The translations under genes were made by a program, and so were the position numbers. From NCBI RefSeq assembly GCF_026914265.1, contig NC_069125.1, forward strand, positions 25,098,966-25,162,965: DNA of 64,000 bases, in the 5' to 3' direction. This document shows positions 34,601 to 45,176 of this stretch, one piece after another; within the stretch, counting starts at the first letter, position 1, and each line of letters begins with the position of its first letter. Origin of the DNA: Mya arenaria. Its lineage: Eukaryota > Mollusca > Bivalvia > Myida > Myidae. The notes beneath the pieces were generated by a model. The model had not been told where the DNA came from, did no database searches, and was given only the letters and a program-made list of their open reading frames with translations.

Positions 34601-37600
34601 ACAGTGTATAAACCATACACAATCAGTTAAATCAGACACATTAAATGTAGCAGATCATAAATAACAGTCATCTAATTCGAAGACATTATTTTCAATAATA
34701 ATTCCTAGAAGGGATATGTCAATATGCTAGCTTGAACCTCGCATTACCTGAGAATGCATCTTCAATGCAGAATGGCCTAGATTTGCTCTAATGTGTAGAA
34801 AAAAAACTCAAACTTTAAAATCAGATTTAACAATATGGAACTTTCACTCAGCATAAACATTTTTACTTTTACAATAAAACAATAAACATGTAGTATAAAA
34901 GTTTCTCAGATTTTATCATAGTTTAAGCTCCCATGAACAATTTTTCTATATCTCGTTTATAGCTAGAGAAAAATGATAATTTAGATAGATTTTAAAACTT
35001 TAAACAAAAGGAGGGCTATTTTTGCTTTCGTTGTAGGTCAAACAAGGCGCCTAAATGTATTTTGGTAGAGGGTCACTATCAAAGCTTCCTGTGAAGTTTC
35101 AATAAGTTTGCCGTTGTAGTTTCAAAGATAATTTCCTTTTGAGAAAAAACAGCAAGTCACTCATTTTCAGTTTGTTTGTTGGTCAATCAAGGCGCCTTGA
35201 TATTTTTTTAGAAATAAACCCTGGGAAGCTTCCTATGAAATTTCATCCAATTTGGCCCAACAGTCTCAGAGATTTCTTTAAAACAATTGATGACCGACGG
35301 ACACATTGAAAACGGACGAAGACCGATCCTTTTAGCTCATAAAGATAAAAATCTTAAACACTTACCTAATAATTTTTTAAATAGGTATTCCCTCAACTTT
35401 TGCATATTGTCAAATTGACTCAGGGAGACCTCGACCTCTACTTCCCCACCTTTTGGTTTGTTTATCTGGAATTGAACGACCACACGGAAATTGTATCTGT
35501 AGGCCAAAATGCGGTCTTTCCCCGAAATCGTTTGTGCTGAAAATGACGGGACGCCAGTTTTACTGTGTGCAATATACTTTGCGATAAATGCTTGCAAGTC
35601 GTACACCGTCAGAAAGCTTTCAGTGAACAATGTGTTGGCATTATTTTCACAAATATCGCATTCTGGATGTTCGTACAATTCAGTTATGGTTTCCTTGGTT
35701 GCCGTGAGTGCTTTGATCAGTATACCTATGTACTTGCTTTCGTTCTTATTCAAGTCCACCCGAGATGTTGTAGTCGTAGTACTACTGTTGAACTTCACGA
35801 CACGTTTGTTCTTAAGTGCAGCTTTTATCTCTGCATCACCATAACAGCAATCTTCAAACAAAAAAATTGTGTCAACAGTTGATAGCTTCGGTATTTCATT
35901 GTACAATTCTTTGTCTTTCAGCAATTCATTTTCACTCAGTTTGAAGAAGCCCTCCAAATCTTCAATAGATGATCCTGTCACACTCTTTAAGGGTTTAATT
36001 GACTGGGTTTTGTTCTTCGCATTTTCTTGTTTTGTATGGAAACCATGGTGACCTGAGTACACCACTATTAGAGTTTTGAGGCTTAGCTTGCTCAGGTTTT
36101 CAAAAGCACTCTGGACTTTGCACCACATCTTAGTGTCGTCTTTGCCAGGTTCATCAGGTGTAACGACCTCAGTGTTTTCCGCCCTGTTGATTTGAAAATA
36201 GATGTCATATCATCTGATTGTGGGTGAATGGTTCATAAAATAATACACCCTCTAGTTCAAAGGTCGACTATAGAAAGATGTGTATTATTTCTCGTTAAAC
36301 AAAGGGCACATATGAATAATTATTAAAGCCACAGTTATTGGCTTCGAGTTATTTCTGAAGATATGTATAAATTGTATTCAGCATTTTTTCACTTCATATC
36401 ATTATAAGTTATTAGGATGATTTTTCAATTATTAAGTGTTAAGAGTTTGTACTATGAGGAAAAAAGCGACGCTGATGACACCAAGGCATATTATTCGATT
36501 AAAAGATGCATTAAAAATATACCTAATACACATGATCGGAACACTCCTACTTGTGATAACATCTCTGAGTCTATGCACATCATTGGAGAATGCCTTCGCA
36601 ACCTTTTGGTGTTTGTCATTTCCTGCTATCAAAATGGCTCCCCAGTTTTCACCTGGAATGCAGGAAAGGAGGATGTTTCATTGCAGTGTAAGACCTCACA
36701 AATTCAAGAGTTTAATTTAATTGGCATCTTGAAGGCATACCAGTAGTGGTAACTACCATGGAAACAAATAGGTGATTAAATCAATATTCATAGAGTCTTT
36801 GTTTTTACATACTAGGAACAGGATCTTATGACTCTACCATAATAAATGCTTATTTCAAACCGCAAAACAGCTCAACCATTTAAGACAAATAAAAAAGTAA
36901 GAAAATAATGAACAGAAACTTAAAGTTGCACTACTAGTATATGTAGCTTACCAATAAATGGTTGCAGCGGCTTTTCACAAGTGTGACAAATCATTGGATT
37001 CAAAAAGGAATTTCTCATGCAAGATGCGCACACCTTGATTTTTGTCGTACACAATTTGTGATGTTCCAGAAACTCGCTTTCATCCGCTAAAAATAAAAAT
37101 ACAATGTATCATTCAAACATAATATATTTAAAGCTGCACTTTAACATTTATGATGCATTTTACACAAAATGGAGATGAACTTTCTTCTCCCTTGGACAAA
37201 AATGGGTTTTACAGTTAAAGATGCACAATAACTGCCAAATAAGATTTGCCATATTTTACACAAATATTTTAACTTACCATAAAGGATTAATAAATGTCGA
37301 ATATATTGGTTCTTATGAAGGATACTGTGTTTAATTTGAAAGAAATGTGTAGAAAACACAATATTTCTACCATATGAAACGATAGTAGATCACAGTTAAT
37401 CTTTTAGCATTCACCAATCATTTAATATTTTTCAGCTATTTAATACACAAATATAATCGTGAAATCAGTTAACAATATTTTTCTTAATGTATTATTTAGT
37501 AAGAGGTGCTAGGTTTATCACTCAACATTTATGTTTGTTATACATACATGTATGTATGTATTGATTTTGAATAAGCGTGTCTATTTAAGTGAGACTATTT

Positions 37601-39500
37601 TCCAAAATATCCCTCTAGCTAATAATAACTATTTCCACCAGAAGGTCGTTCTTTGTTACTAAACGTTGATGTTTGATGTTTTTTATCTATCTAATGTGAT
37701 TTTTTTAATTTTCTATGTAAATGCCAAGACAATTGAGGATTTCGAAAGACACATTTTCAATAATGGAGGTCATTTCGGAATGTGCAAATTTATTTGCAGT
37801 CTGTTTGATCTTACAAATACCAGAAAGACCTGGGGTTTTTTCTTCTTCATGTACAAGAACTAAACGGAACTCAAAATACCCTAATGTATGCCCTCAATAC
37901 GATAAAGCGTTTATCATTTTATTTGAATAAAAAAATAAACAAAAACCTTACGAGGTATTATATGGAAAGTGTAGGTATCAAGTGAGAGCACAATGTCTTT
38001 TTTAAAATAGTATAAACTAGAGCTATCACTGAAGGTGATTAATACCCCGAACGCCGCCTCTGATTATGATTTATCATGTATGAAGTTTTTTGCTATTCCA
38101 TATAGTAGTTTTCAAGTTATCGTCCAGACAAAAGTTTGACAAAAAAAAACACAGAAAAATGCAATAACTCTGTAATTTGCTAAAATACTGTAGTGATTCA
38201 TGTACACTGAACTCCTTCTCATTGTGCTGTACCATTGTATAAAGTTTTATTACATTCCATAGTTTTAAAGTTATGCTTCGGACAAGAAAAAAGTAACAAA
38301 GGGCAATAACTCTGTAATTGGCTGAAATAGAATTGCGGTTCCTGTACACTACACTTCCTCTCATTATGATCACTGTATGAAGATTTATTAAATTCCATTG
38401 AATAGTTTACAAGTTATGCTCTGGACAAGAAAAAGTAACAAAGGGCAGTTACTTATGATCTTTCATTGTATGAAGTTTTATTAAATTCCATCCACTTCCT
38501 CTCATTCATCTTTACCATTGTATGAAGTTTTAATAATTTCCATCTAGTAGTTTGCAAGTTAATGTCTGGAAAAATATGACAGCCTAAAAAACAAATAAAG
38601 AGCAATAACTCAGTAACTAGTTTAGGTAGAGTTATGGTTCTTGAACAATGCACTTCCTCTCATTGTGCTTCATCATTGTATGAAGTTCCAATGAATTCCA
38701 TCCAATACTTTTAAAGTTATACTCCGGACAAAAAAATAACAAAGGGCAATAACTCAGTGAAAAGCAAGAATATAGTTATGGTTATTGTACACTGCACTTC
38801 CTCTCATTATGCTCTACCATTGTATGAAGTTTAATCCAATTCCCTCCAGTAGTTTTTAAGTTATGCTCCGGACAAGGTAAATTGCAATGGACCGACAGAC
38901 CGACAAACCGACCGACCGACCGGCCTCAGGGTGACTCCAATATACCCCCTTCAAACTTCGTTTGTCGAGGTTATAATGAGCCCTGATGAAAATCACAAAC
39001 CATGTTTAACCCATTTTTTTTCCAGCATATGCTTCCTAATCAAGGTACATAGTAGGATGAATGTAATGAAGGACCTCAATTTCTATCCGTCAAATCATCA
39101 TGAAGGTTTTTTTAAATAAATTTGACAACAAAACCTGCTTTTATTAATACAATATTTCTATTGCCAAGTAATTTTGAGACATACTACTACGAAATAACAT
39201 GACTTTCTTTCATTTATAGATCTATACACATTTTGAACGTTTATACGAAGTTAAAGAATTCACCAATATCGGGTATGTTCAAATATAGTTAGTAACAATG
39301 AGTAAAATGGCAAATTGAAGTACGGAATATCTTAAATAAATGAATGTACCTGTTTTTATAAAGTTTTTTAAGGCACATTTGTACTCAAGGAATTTACATA
39401 ATCAAAAAACAATCTTACCAGCTTGATTCACTAGACACACTTCGCATTTCACCTCTTGATATCTGGTCCACTTTGGTGCACCTAATGGTTGCATTAGCCG
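28827..39500 (-). CDS. RING-like zinc-finger / caspase-like (C14-type) protein, multi-exon gene
   Basis: Exons: 39,500-39,419; 37,086-36,952; 36,652-36,523; 36,183-35,366; 30,912-30,584; 30,356-30,177; 28,937-28,827. All junctions have AG/GT borders and all phases agree, giving about 592 residues if translation starts at the ATG at 39,494. Residues 17-62 form a RING-like cluster: CEVC, HHKLC, CASC, CHTC. Residues 72-230 look caspase-like: WGAILIAGND and FSNDVHRLRDVI, then TLIVVYSGHHG (His 159) and TIFLFEDCCYG (Cys 226/227), the usual His-Cys dyad. The C-terminal 205 residues are helical-looking and unassigned. Caspase-like proteases cut after Asp, Arg or Lys depending on family; specificity cannot be read here. 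A RING with caspase-like fold suggests immune or cell-death signalling (inference). Confidence 0.72.
29007..29429. mobile_element. MITE with about 50-bp inverted ends in the last intron
   Basis: The left end CAGGAATCCAGTTGATTTCA is inverted at the right end as GTAAAATCCACTGGATTCCTG. The word GAAATCCACT recurs inside. It lies 70 bp upstream of the last acceptor. Confidence 0.8.
30177..30356 (-). CDS. Exon of the caspase-like gene with an internal 33-bp duplication
   Basis: Acceptor GCCTTTCAG and donor CCT/GTGAGT; 60 codons in phase 0. LFAFNE occurs twice, 11 residues apart, from a 33-bp direct duplication (plus-strand TTCGTTGAATGCAAATAAC at 30,217 and 30,250). Confidence 0.62.
30584..30912 (-). 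CDS. Exon of the caspase-like gene, helical C-terminal region
   Basis: Acceptor TTGTTACAG and donor CCG/GTAATT. 329 nt completing a Gly codon and then 109 codons, with charged helical segments such as HRKEIDSLEQASSAWIARRD. YLVENEYTRYIVENED is a small internal repeat. Confidence 0.66.
31618..31646. repeat. (TA)n microsatellite
   Basis: Perfect TA run followed by poly-T and poly-G. Confidence 0.95.
33203..34566 (+). mobile_element. Tandem-built element with GGGGGCATAAT ends, copy 1
   Basis: The left end is GTCAAACATTATGCCCCCCC and the right end CAAAGGGGGGCATAAT, so ATTATGCCCCC is inverted at both ends. The inside is a diverged tandem array with a period of roughly 140-180 bp. Each unit carries TCAAGGTCACTGTGACCTTG plus ACCTTTGACC, ATNGGGGTCATCTACTGGTC, and GTCAAGTTTGAGGGCCAT. 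Other copies: 54,527-55,565 and 62,582-63,632. No coding capacity. Confidence 0.72.
35366..36183 (-). CDS. Main exon of the caspase-like domain (His and Cys motifs)
   Basis: Acceptor ATCAACAG, donor TTATTAG/GTAAGTG; 818 nt, 272 codons. Holds YSGHHG and FEDCCYG about 65 residues apart, the spacing expected for a caspase-type His-Cys dyad, and then PECDICENNANTLF and a basic/acidic C-terminal part. Confidence 0.78.
36523..36652 (-). CDS. Exon encoding the start of the caspase-like domain
   Basis: Acceptor CATTCCAG, donor ATTAG/GTATAT. Encodes ENWGAILIAGNDKHQKVAKA, then FSNDVHRLRDVI. This resembles the first strand and helix of a caspase fold. Confidence 0.7.
36952..37086 (-). CDS. Exon encoding most of the RING-like cluster
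   Basis: Acceptor TATTTTTAG, donor ATTG/GTAAGC; 135 nt. Encodes HHKLC, CASC and CHTC (C-x2-C-x10-C-x2-C). Confidence 0.7.
38014..38977 (+). mobile_element. Tandem-built element, AGAGCTATCACT...AGGGGTATAAT family, copy 1
   Basis: Begins AAACTAGAGCTATCACTGAAGG and ends near CCCCCTTCAAACTTCGTTTG. The inside repeats a unit of about 110-150 bp: GGGCAATAACTCTGTAATT, CACTTCCTCTCATT, TTATGCTCCGGACAAG. Another copy is at 58,532-59,470. Confidence 0.7.
39419..39500 (-). CDS. First assigned exon of the caspase-like gene
   Basis: Donor GCTG/GTAAGA. It holds an ATG at 39,494 followed by QPLGAPKWTRYQEVKCEVC, the first half of the RING-like cluster. The 5' border is either an acceptor (TTTAAATTTTAAG at 39,501-39,503) or the ATG lies in a longer first exon. 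Confidence 0.6.
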
Positions 39501-39597
39501 CTTAAAATTTAAAGAAATTTAATAACCTAGGCAATAATTTGGCAAAAATAAATAGTTTCGTTAAAATATGATGTATAGCAAATTATATTAAAGTAAA

Positions 39598-40957
39598 CAA
39601 GAGCTGTCACAGTATGTGACGAATGCCCCTGATTGTGACATTGACCTATGAACAAGGTCAGTACATGAAAAGTTGATCTTGCCTTTACATGTCAAATACA
39701 TATGGCAAGTTATTTTAAATTGCCTCTAAACATAAAAAATACCACCCATAGTTGAGAACCGACACTGTTATGTCCTTATATATGCATCATTCCAATGTGA
39801 ATAAACACCCAAGTGTGACCTTGACCTTTGAGATAGGGACACGGGTCTGTCATGCAACACGTCGTCTTGGTATGTGGAACACATGTGGCAAGTTATTTTA
39901 AAATCTGTCCATACAAGGGAAAGTTACAGCCCGGACACGACAACTTATACTCTATGTCCTTATATGCAGCACTCTGTTGTGAATAAACACCTAAGTGTGA
40001 CCTTAACCTTAGAGGTAGGGACACGGGTCTTGCACGCGACACGTCATCTTGGTATGTGGAACACATGTGGCAAGTTATTTTAAAATCTGTCCATACAAGG
40101 GAAAGTTACAGCCCGGACACGACAACTTATACTCTATGTCCTTATATGCAGCACTCTGTTGTGAATAAACACTAAGTGTGACCTTGACCTTAGAGGTAGG
40201 GACACGGTCGTTCACGCGACACGTTGTCTTGGTATGTGGAGCACATGTGGCAAGTTATTTTAAAATCTGTCCTTACATGGGAAAGTTACAGCCCAGACAC
40301 GACAACCTATACTCTATGTCCTATATGCAGCACTCCATTGTGAATAAACACTAAGTGTGACCTTAACCTTTGAGGTAAGGGCACGGATCTTGCACGCGAC
40401 ACGTCCTCTTGGTATGTGGAACACATGTGGCAAGTTATTTTAAAATCTGTCCATACAAGGTAAAGTTACAGCCCGGACACGACAACCTATACTCTATGTC
40501 CTATATGCAGCACTCCATTGTGAATAAACACTAAGTGTGACCTTGACCTTTGAGGTAGGGGCACGGGTCTTGCACGCGACACGTCGTCTTGGTATGTGGA
40601 ACACATGTGGCAAGTTATTTTAAAATCTGTCTATACAAGGGAAAGTTACAGCCCGGACACGACAACCTATACTCTATGTCCTATATGCAGCACTCCATTG
40701 TGAATAAACACTAAGGGTGACCTTGACCTTTGAGGTAGGGGCACGGGTCTTGCACGCGACACGTCGTCTTGGTATGTGGAACACATGTGGCTAGTTATTT
40801 TAAAATCTGTCCATACAAGGGAAAGTTACAGCCCGGACACGAGTTATTGAGCCGGACACACGGACGGACGGAATGACGGACGGACGGAAGGACGGACGGA
40901 CGGAAGGACGGACGGACGGACGATGCGATTTTAATATGCCCACCTTCGGGGGCATAC
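39598..40957 (+). repeat. 180-bp tandem array inside an element, about 6 units
   Basis: GGTATGTGGAACACATGTGG recurs at 39,870, 40,051, 40,231 (one change), 40,411, 40,591 and 40,771, so the period is 180-182 bp and the units are very alike. The block opens with ACAAGAGCTGTCACAGTATG and closes with a (GGAC/GGACGGAA)n stretch and CACCTTCGGGGGCATAC. A related fragment lies at 56,790-57,140. Confidence 0.88.
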
Positions 40958-41789
40958 AAATCAAAGTAGTAATGCAATATTTATCAATATGTTTAAAAAT
41001 AATGTCATAGGACAGCGCACACAAGTATACACCACTTTTCCACAGAAATATACGCAATAATGTAGTAATAATTATATGCCTGTGAAAAGCAATAAAAAAA
41101 GTAAAATTCAAAAGTAACCTAAACAGTCGCAATGTGACAGTTTTTTACATGATTTACAGAAGATAATCTGTCTTTATTGTGAGATTCAGTTTCAACTGTT
41201 GATATATATGTAATAACAGTGACCTTAACCTTGACCCTATGAAAGTCCTGCGTAAAGTTTCCCTTAACACCAAATTTTGTCACAATATGTAAACCATAAC
41301 TAAACTTCATTCAGTACCAACCATGGCTTCTAAATCAGAAACCGACAAATTGCCAGATTCGATTTCAATTGCAGGAAATGGCAAAAAGATTGGTCCGAAA
41401 ATTGTTCATTTTTCTTTTTTCAATTAAGGTTCAAATGGTTACTAATCCAGTAAACAAAACAGAAATTGTTATACACAAACAGTGTTTGTCACTCCACATC
41501 CTTAACTACCAGCGGACATCCTTGAGGGTGATAACCGTCTGTATTAATAATAAATGACTTCTCTGTTTTCATTACCTCAAAGTAACATTAGATTCGCCGA
41601 CTTTTCTCATGTAAACAAATGTTACAATTTTGCTACAAATATCCATTATCATTATATAATACAATCTTTATTTTGTAACCACAAAAGCATTAAAATTTCG
41701 AATTATATCAACAGCGACAATCTTGATTAACTACATACATGTAGTCTGAATGCTGAGTGTGCGTCGCTTACGTCATGTTAAGAAATGTA

Positions 41790-41845
41790 ATGAAATATCG
41801 TTGTTGATGTAAATATCGTTGTTGATGTAAATATCGTTGTTAATT
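41790..41845. repeat. 18-bp tandem triplication
   Basis: ATATCGTTGTTGATGTAA is repeated about three times. Confidence 0.85.
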
Positions 41846-42102
41846 TCCAACCTCCAGAGGCCCTGATGAATATGAATATAGATATATATTTTTTTATCTA
41901 TTAAATATTATCACTTGAATGTTGATCCAGTAGTAGTATTAAGCAAATAAATTACACTACTGCATTACATCTGAGTGCTTTCTGCCGAATTCTGCTTTCT
42001 GCTTTTTCTTGTTAGAAACGATGCATGATTCGATGATAATCTCATTTAAAATTAAATTAGTATCAATTACTAATTTAATTAACTACGATGGCTCTAAAGC
42101 AC

Positions 42103-42181
42103 CGCATACAAATAGCCACATAACACATGACGAAAAATTATTCCGCATACAAATAGCCACATAACACATGACGAAAAATTA
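42103..42181. repeat. Near-perfect 39-bp tandem duplication
   Basis: GCATACAAATAGCCACATAA plus CACATGACGAAAAATTATT occurs twice in a row. Replication slippage or a recent duplication. Confidence 0.85.
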
Positions 42182-42359
42182 TTAACAGAATACACATTGC
42201 AAACATGTGTGACAGAATTCTTCGGACATTTCTATAATCGGACTTTGGATCTGGCCATTTTTTTTATTATTATTTCTCTTTTTTTTTTTTTTTTTTTTTG
42301 GGGGGGGGGGGTATTTTGTTTATATTTAATTTAGTCTGGACCGATTGAGGTTCCAAACG

Positions 42360-43640
42360 TTTTGAAGCCCTAGTACCAACTCTCCTAATTTATACCAGTG
42401 ATCTTGACACTTTAGATACCCTAACGCAATCTGATGAAAGGTCTCAATAATTGTTCCTATATACCAACTTTGGTCACATTCTGTTGACTCTTACTAAAGT
42501 GATTCAGAACCAACCATTTTTTGTATTTTGGTAACACTGACCTTGACCCTTGGGGACCCTGACACAGAACCATGAAAGGTCTAAACAAATTCTTCCTTTA
42601 TAACAACTTTGGTTGCAATATGTCAACCCTAACTTAAGTTATTCAGTACAAACCATTTAACAACAGTAAATTTGATCCTAGGTAACCAAACACAATCCCA
42701 TGAGATGTCTTCTAAAACTCTTCCTTTATACCAAATTTGTCACAATATGTCCAACCTAACTAAGTAATTCAATACCATAGGTGAGTTTAACACCACACAC
42801 CCGAACAACCGCTACCTTTAATTTCTTATTAAACGCAAATGCTCTTAAAGACATTTTTTGGATTCTGTGACATATATAATGAAAACATAACCTTTTACTT
42901 CAAATATGTTATAAATTCTGATGAAAAGCTACGGCAGTTGACGTCGGCATATATGGGAAAACAATACATACAATACTTTCACAATAACAGTCGCAATAAA
43001 AATTCTAAGCACTTAAAGCGTTGAATGGCTTTCAACCTGCAACGTTCTTCGAGTATAGTCATGTGATTGTAAAACATAATTATTAACATAAACATTTAAA
43101 GAATATGCTCGCTCATAATTTTAAGAGTTTAATGTTGATTCTCAATATGATCAAGAAGTATAAGTCACTTGAAATGTGGAATACACCAAATAGTTACTTA
43201 TAAGGTTTGGAGTAATTATCAATATCATAAAGAACCTTATCTGGAGATTTGGTTTCATAAACAATGCACTGCCACGGATCATGCATTGAGGATTTTTTGG
43301 TTAAAACCTATTCTAAATTTAAAACTTGACTTAGGCGTACTTAATTTACTACCAGGGTATGCCAGCTAAACCAAATTCATACCAACAAAATGCATTGGAC
43401 ATATTAATAAGGTTTACGTTTAAGGCTTCTTTCTACAATGCCAAATACCTCTGGATCAAATCATCCACATACTATTTATTCCCTGTATATACACATGAAT
43501 CTTAATAATGCTTTCAACATTATGTCACTCGTTAACAAAATGAACACATTTATATCAGTTGTTTTAAAATATGCATATGCATTATGCTACATGCTCAAGA
43601 TATTGGACTTAAATTGCTGAGACAAATTGAGAACTATTCA
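42360..43640. other. Intron or intergenic DNA with a degraded repeat
   Basis: 42,380-42,780 contains diverged units with CACTTTAGATACC/TGACCTTGACCC, CATGAAAGGTCT and TTTGGTCACAATATGTC. The same family recurs at 41,210-41,330, 44,610-45,000, 52,680-52,880 and 61,260-61,720. No exon is seen. Confidence 0.5.
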
Positions 43641-43649
43641 CATACTTAC

Positions 43650-43701
43650 CGTTTCATTCGGCTTTACTTGACTATGACACAAATTGTAGCAGGTTGATAC
43701 C
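43650..43701 (-). CDS. Candidate small exon between the kinase and caspase-like parts
   Basis: Acceptor GTTGACAG and donor ACG/GTAAGTATG (very good) frame a 52-nt stretch that can encode STCYNLCHSQVKPNET, whose end phase fits the exon at 39,500. Its start phase needs two bases from the previous exon, whereas the exon at 45,048 ends on a full codon. It is therefore either a 5'UTR exon of the caspase-like gene or follows an exon I have not found. A splice from 45,048 to the inner acceptor GTGTCATAG would instead reach TGA within six codons. Confidence 0.4.
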
Positions 43702-45047
43702 CTGTCAACGCTTTACGCGATTTGATTTGAATGGTAAAAGTATATAATATCCATTAAGTAATGGTTAAAAGGTTTTTAGTATGTATAACACAAGAGAACA
43801 GGTTAAAGTGACACATTTTACAAACTCCAGTAAAAACTAACATTCTCAATAAAAAAAAATGTCAAGTAATAGCAGATTTAGGCAATTTAAAACATAGAAA
43901 AAAATATTGATAAAACATTTAAAACATTATGAATTGATATTTTACGCCTAATTTGCATTACATTGCATCATAATACGATCCACATTTTTTCCAGGTTTTA
44001 AGGACTTCTCAGAGTTTATTTCTGGGGAAATGTGATGACCCACATTATATTATTAACTACAATGTACATGTAGATATTATCGGTTCTCGGCCGAAGCAAT
44101 TGAAATCCAAACACAGGTAAATAATACATGTATTTATTTGATTCAGTACGCGTCCTTTTTGAAACTTTTTGCCGATTATGCTTTTTATACTGCATTCTTT
44201 AACTCTTTAATTCTTTAAAAACAATTGCTATTTGTACAATTTCAATTGCATTATATTACGCAAAATGCAGTTTATTCGAACTATATGAACCGAATAACAT
44301 AGATTAAAAACTCTTAATAGCGCTATTTATAGCAAGCTAATTAATATGCAAAATGCAGTCCGCAGCTATAAGAGCAGATTGCTAACTAGGTATTTTCGTT
44401 GTAAATGTTAATGTTAATTAAATCGGTGACCATCGCAGTTCTAACCGCGCTGGGGCTATCATTCGCCAAAAGTTAAAAGTGTTATGTTTTGTTTCCAATG
44501 TACAGTTAAGTATGCAGGGCTAGCGGCCTACAGCCTAACAACAGAAAATTGCCAAAATGTGTTTTAATATGTTGTATTTGATATATGCGAATAGTTATCG
44601 CTCAATTTAAAGTTACATCAACCTTGACCCCATCAACCTTTCAATGACCTTGCCCATCATTTATTTCTGCACATCAACTTGCTATATCCAGTCTCATCAT
44701 TTTACGTCACTCCTTACACATTTTAATGAGCGAAAACCATTTTTGTAATTCTATTGACCTTTACCCAACAAGAATGTCTCAATATCATCTTGGCCAATGC
44801 CATTTTTCATCTGTTCACCTCATTCTGAACACAAATTATTAAGTGGAGACCATTTTCTATTTTAAGAAACAGCGACTTGACCCCAAATAAAACTCCATGA
44901 TACGTCTCCATATGATCTGGTAAATGCCAAGTTTTATCACATCGATTTAATCTTAAAGTTCTTAAGCGGAAATAACCAGTTTGATGCCTGGACGCCTCCC
45001 GCCCTAAGACATTTTCTAAACAATAAAAACCTAAGTATGTTTCTTAC

Positions 45048-45176
45048 CTTCAGCTCTTTCATCATATCAGAAATCTGGAATGTGCTTGTCGCTGCATGCT
45101 GTGTCAGGCTTCCTATACAACGTTCGGCTAGAATCGGTAGCGCTTCCCTTACAGTTTTATTTTTCCAGACCTTTTT
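45048..45176 (-). CDS. Kinase C-lobe exon
   Basis: Acceptor GTTTTATAG, donor AAG/GTAAGA; 43 codons, KKVWKNKTVREALPILAERC through DMMKELK. Phase 0 at both ends. Confidence 0.66.

Larger units (their letters stand above)
31284..35345. repeat. Repeat block filling an intron of the caspase-like gene
   Basis: It opens with ACAAGAGGGCCATCATTCCC and AAATCGCTCATCTGAG, a dispersed family also seen at 55,926 and 63,685. It closes with GACGGACACATTG and CGATCCTTTTAGCTCA. Another element (33,203-34,566), a (TA)n/poly-T tract near 31,618-31,665 and a partial TTAA MITE end (32,607) sit inside. No exon is seen within. Confidence 0.55.

Noticed and set aside
35509..35882. Plus-strand frames over the caspase-like exon
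   Set aside because: Antisense shadows of the well-supported minus-strand exon.
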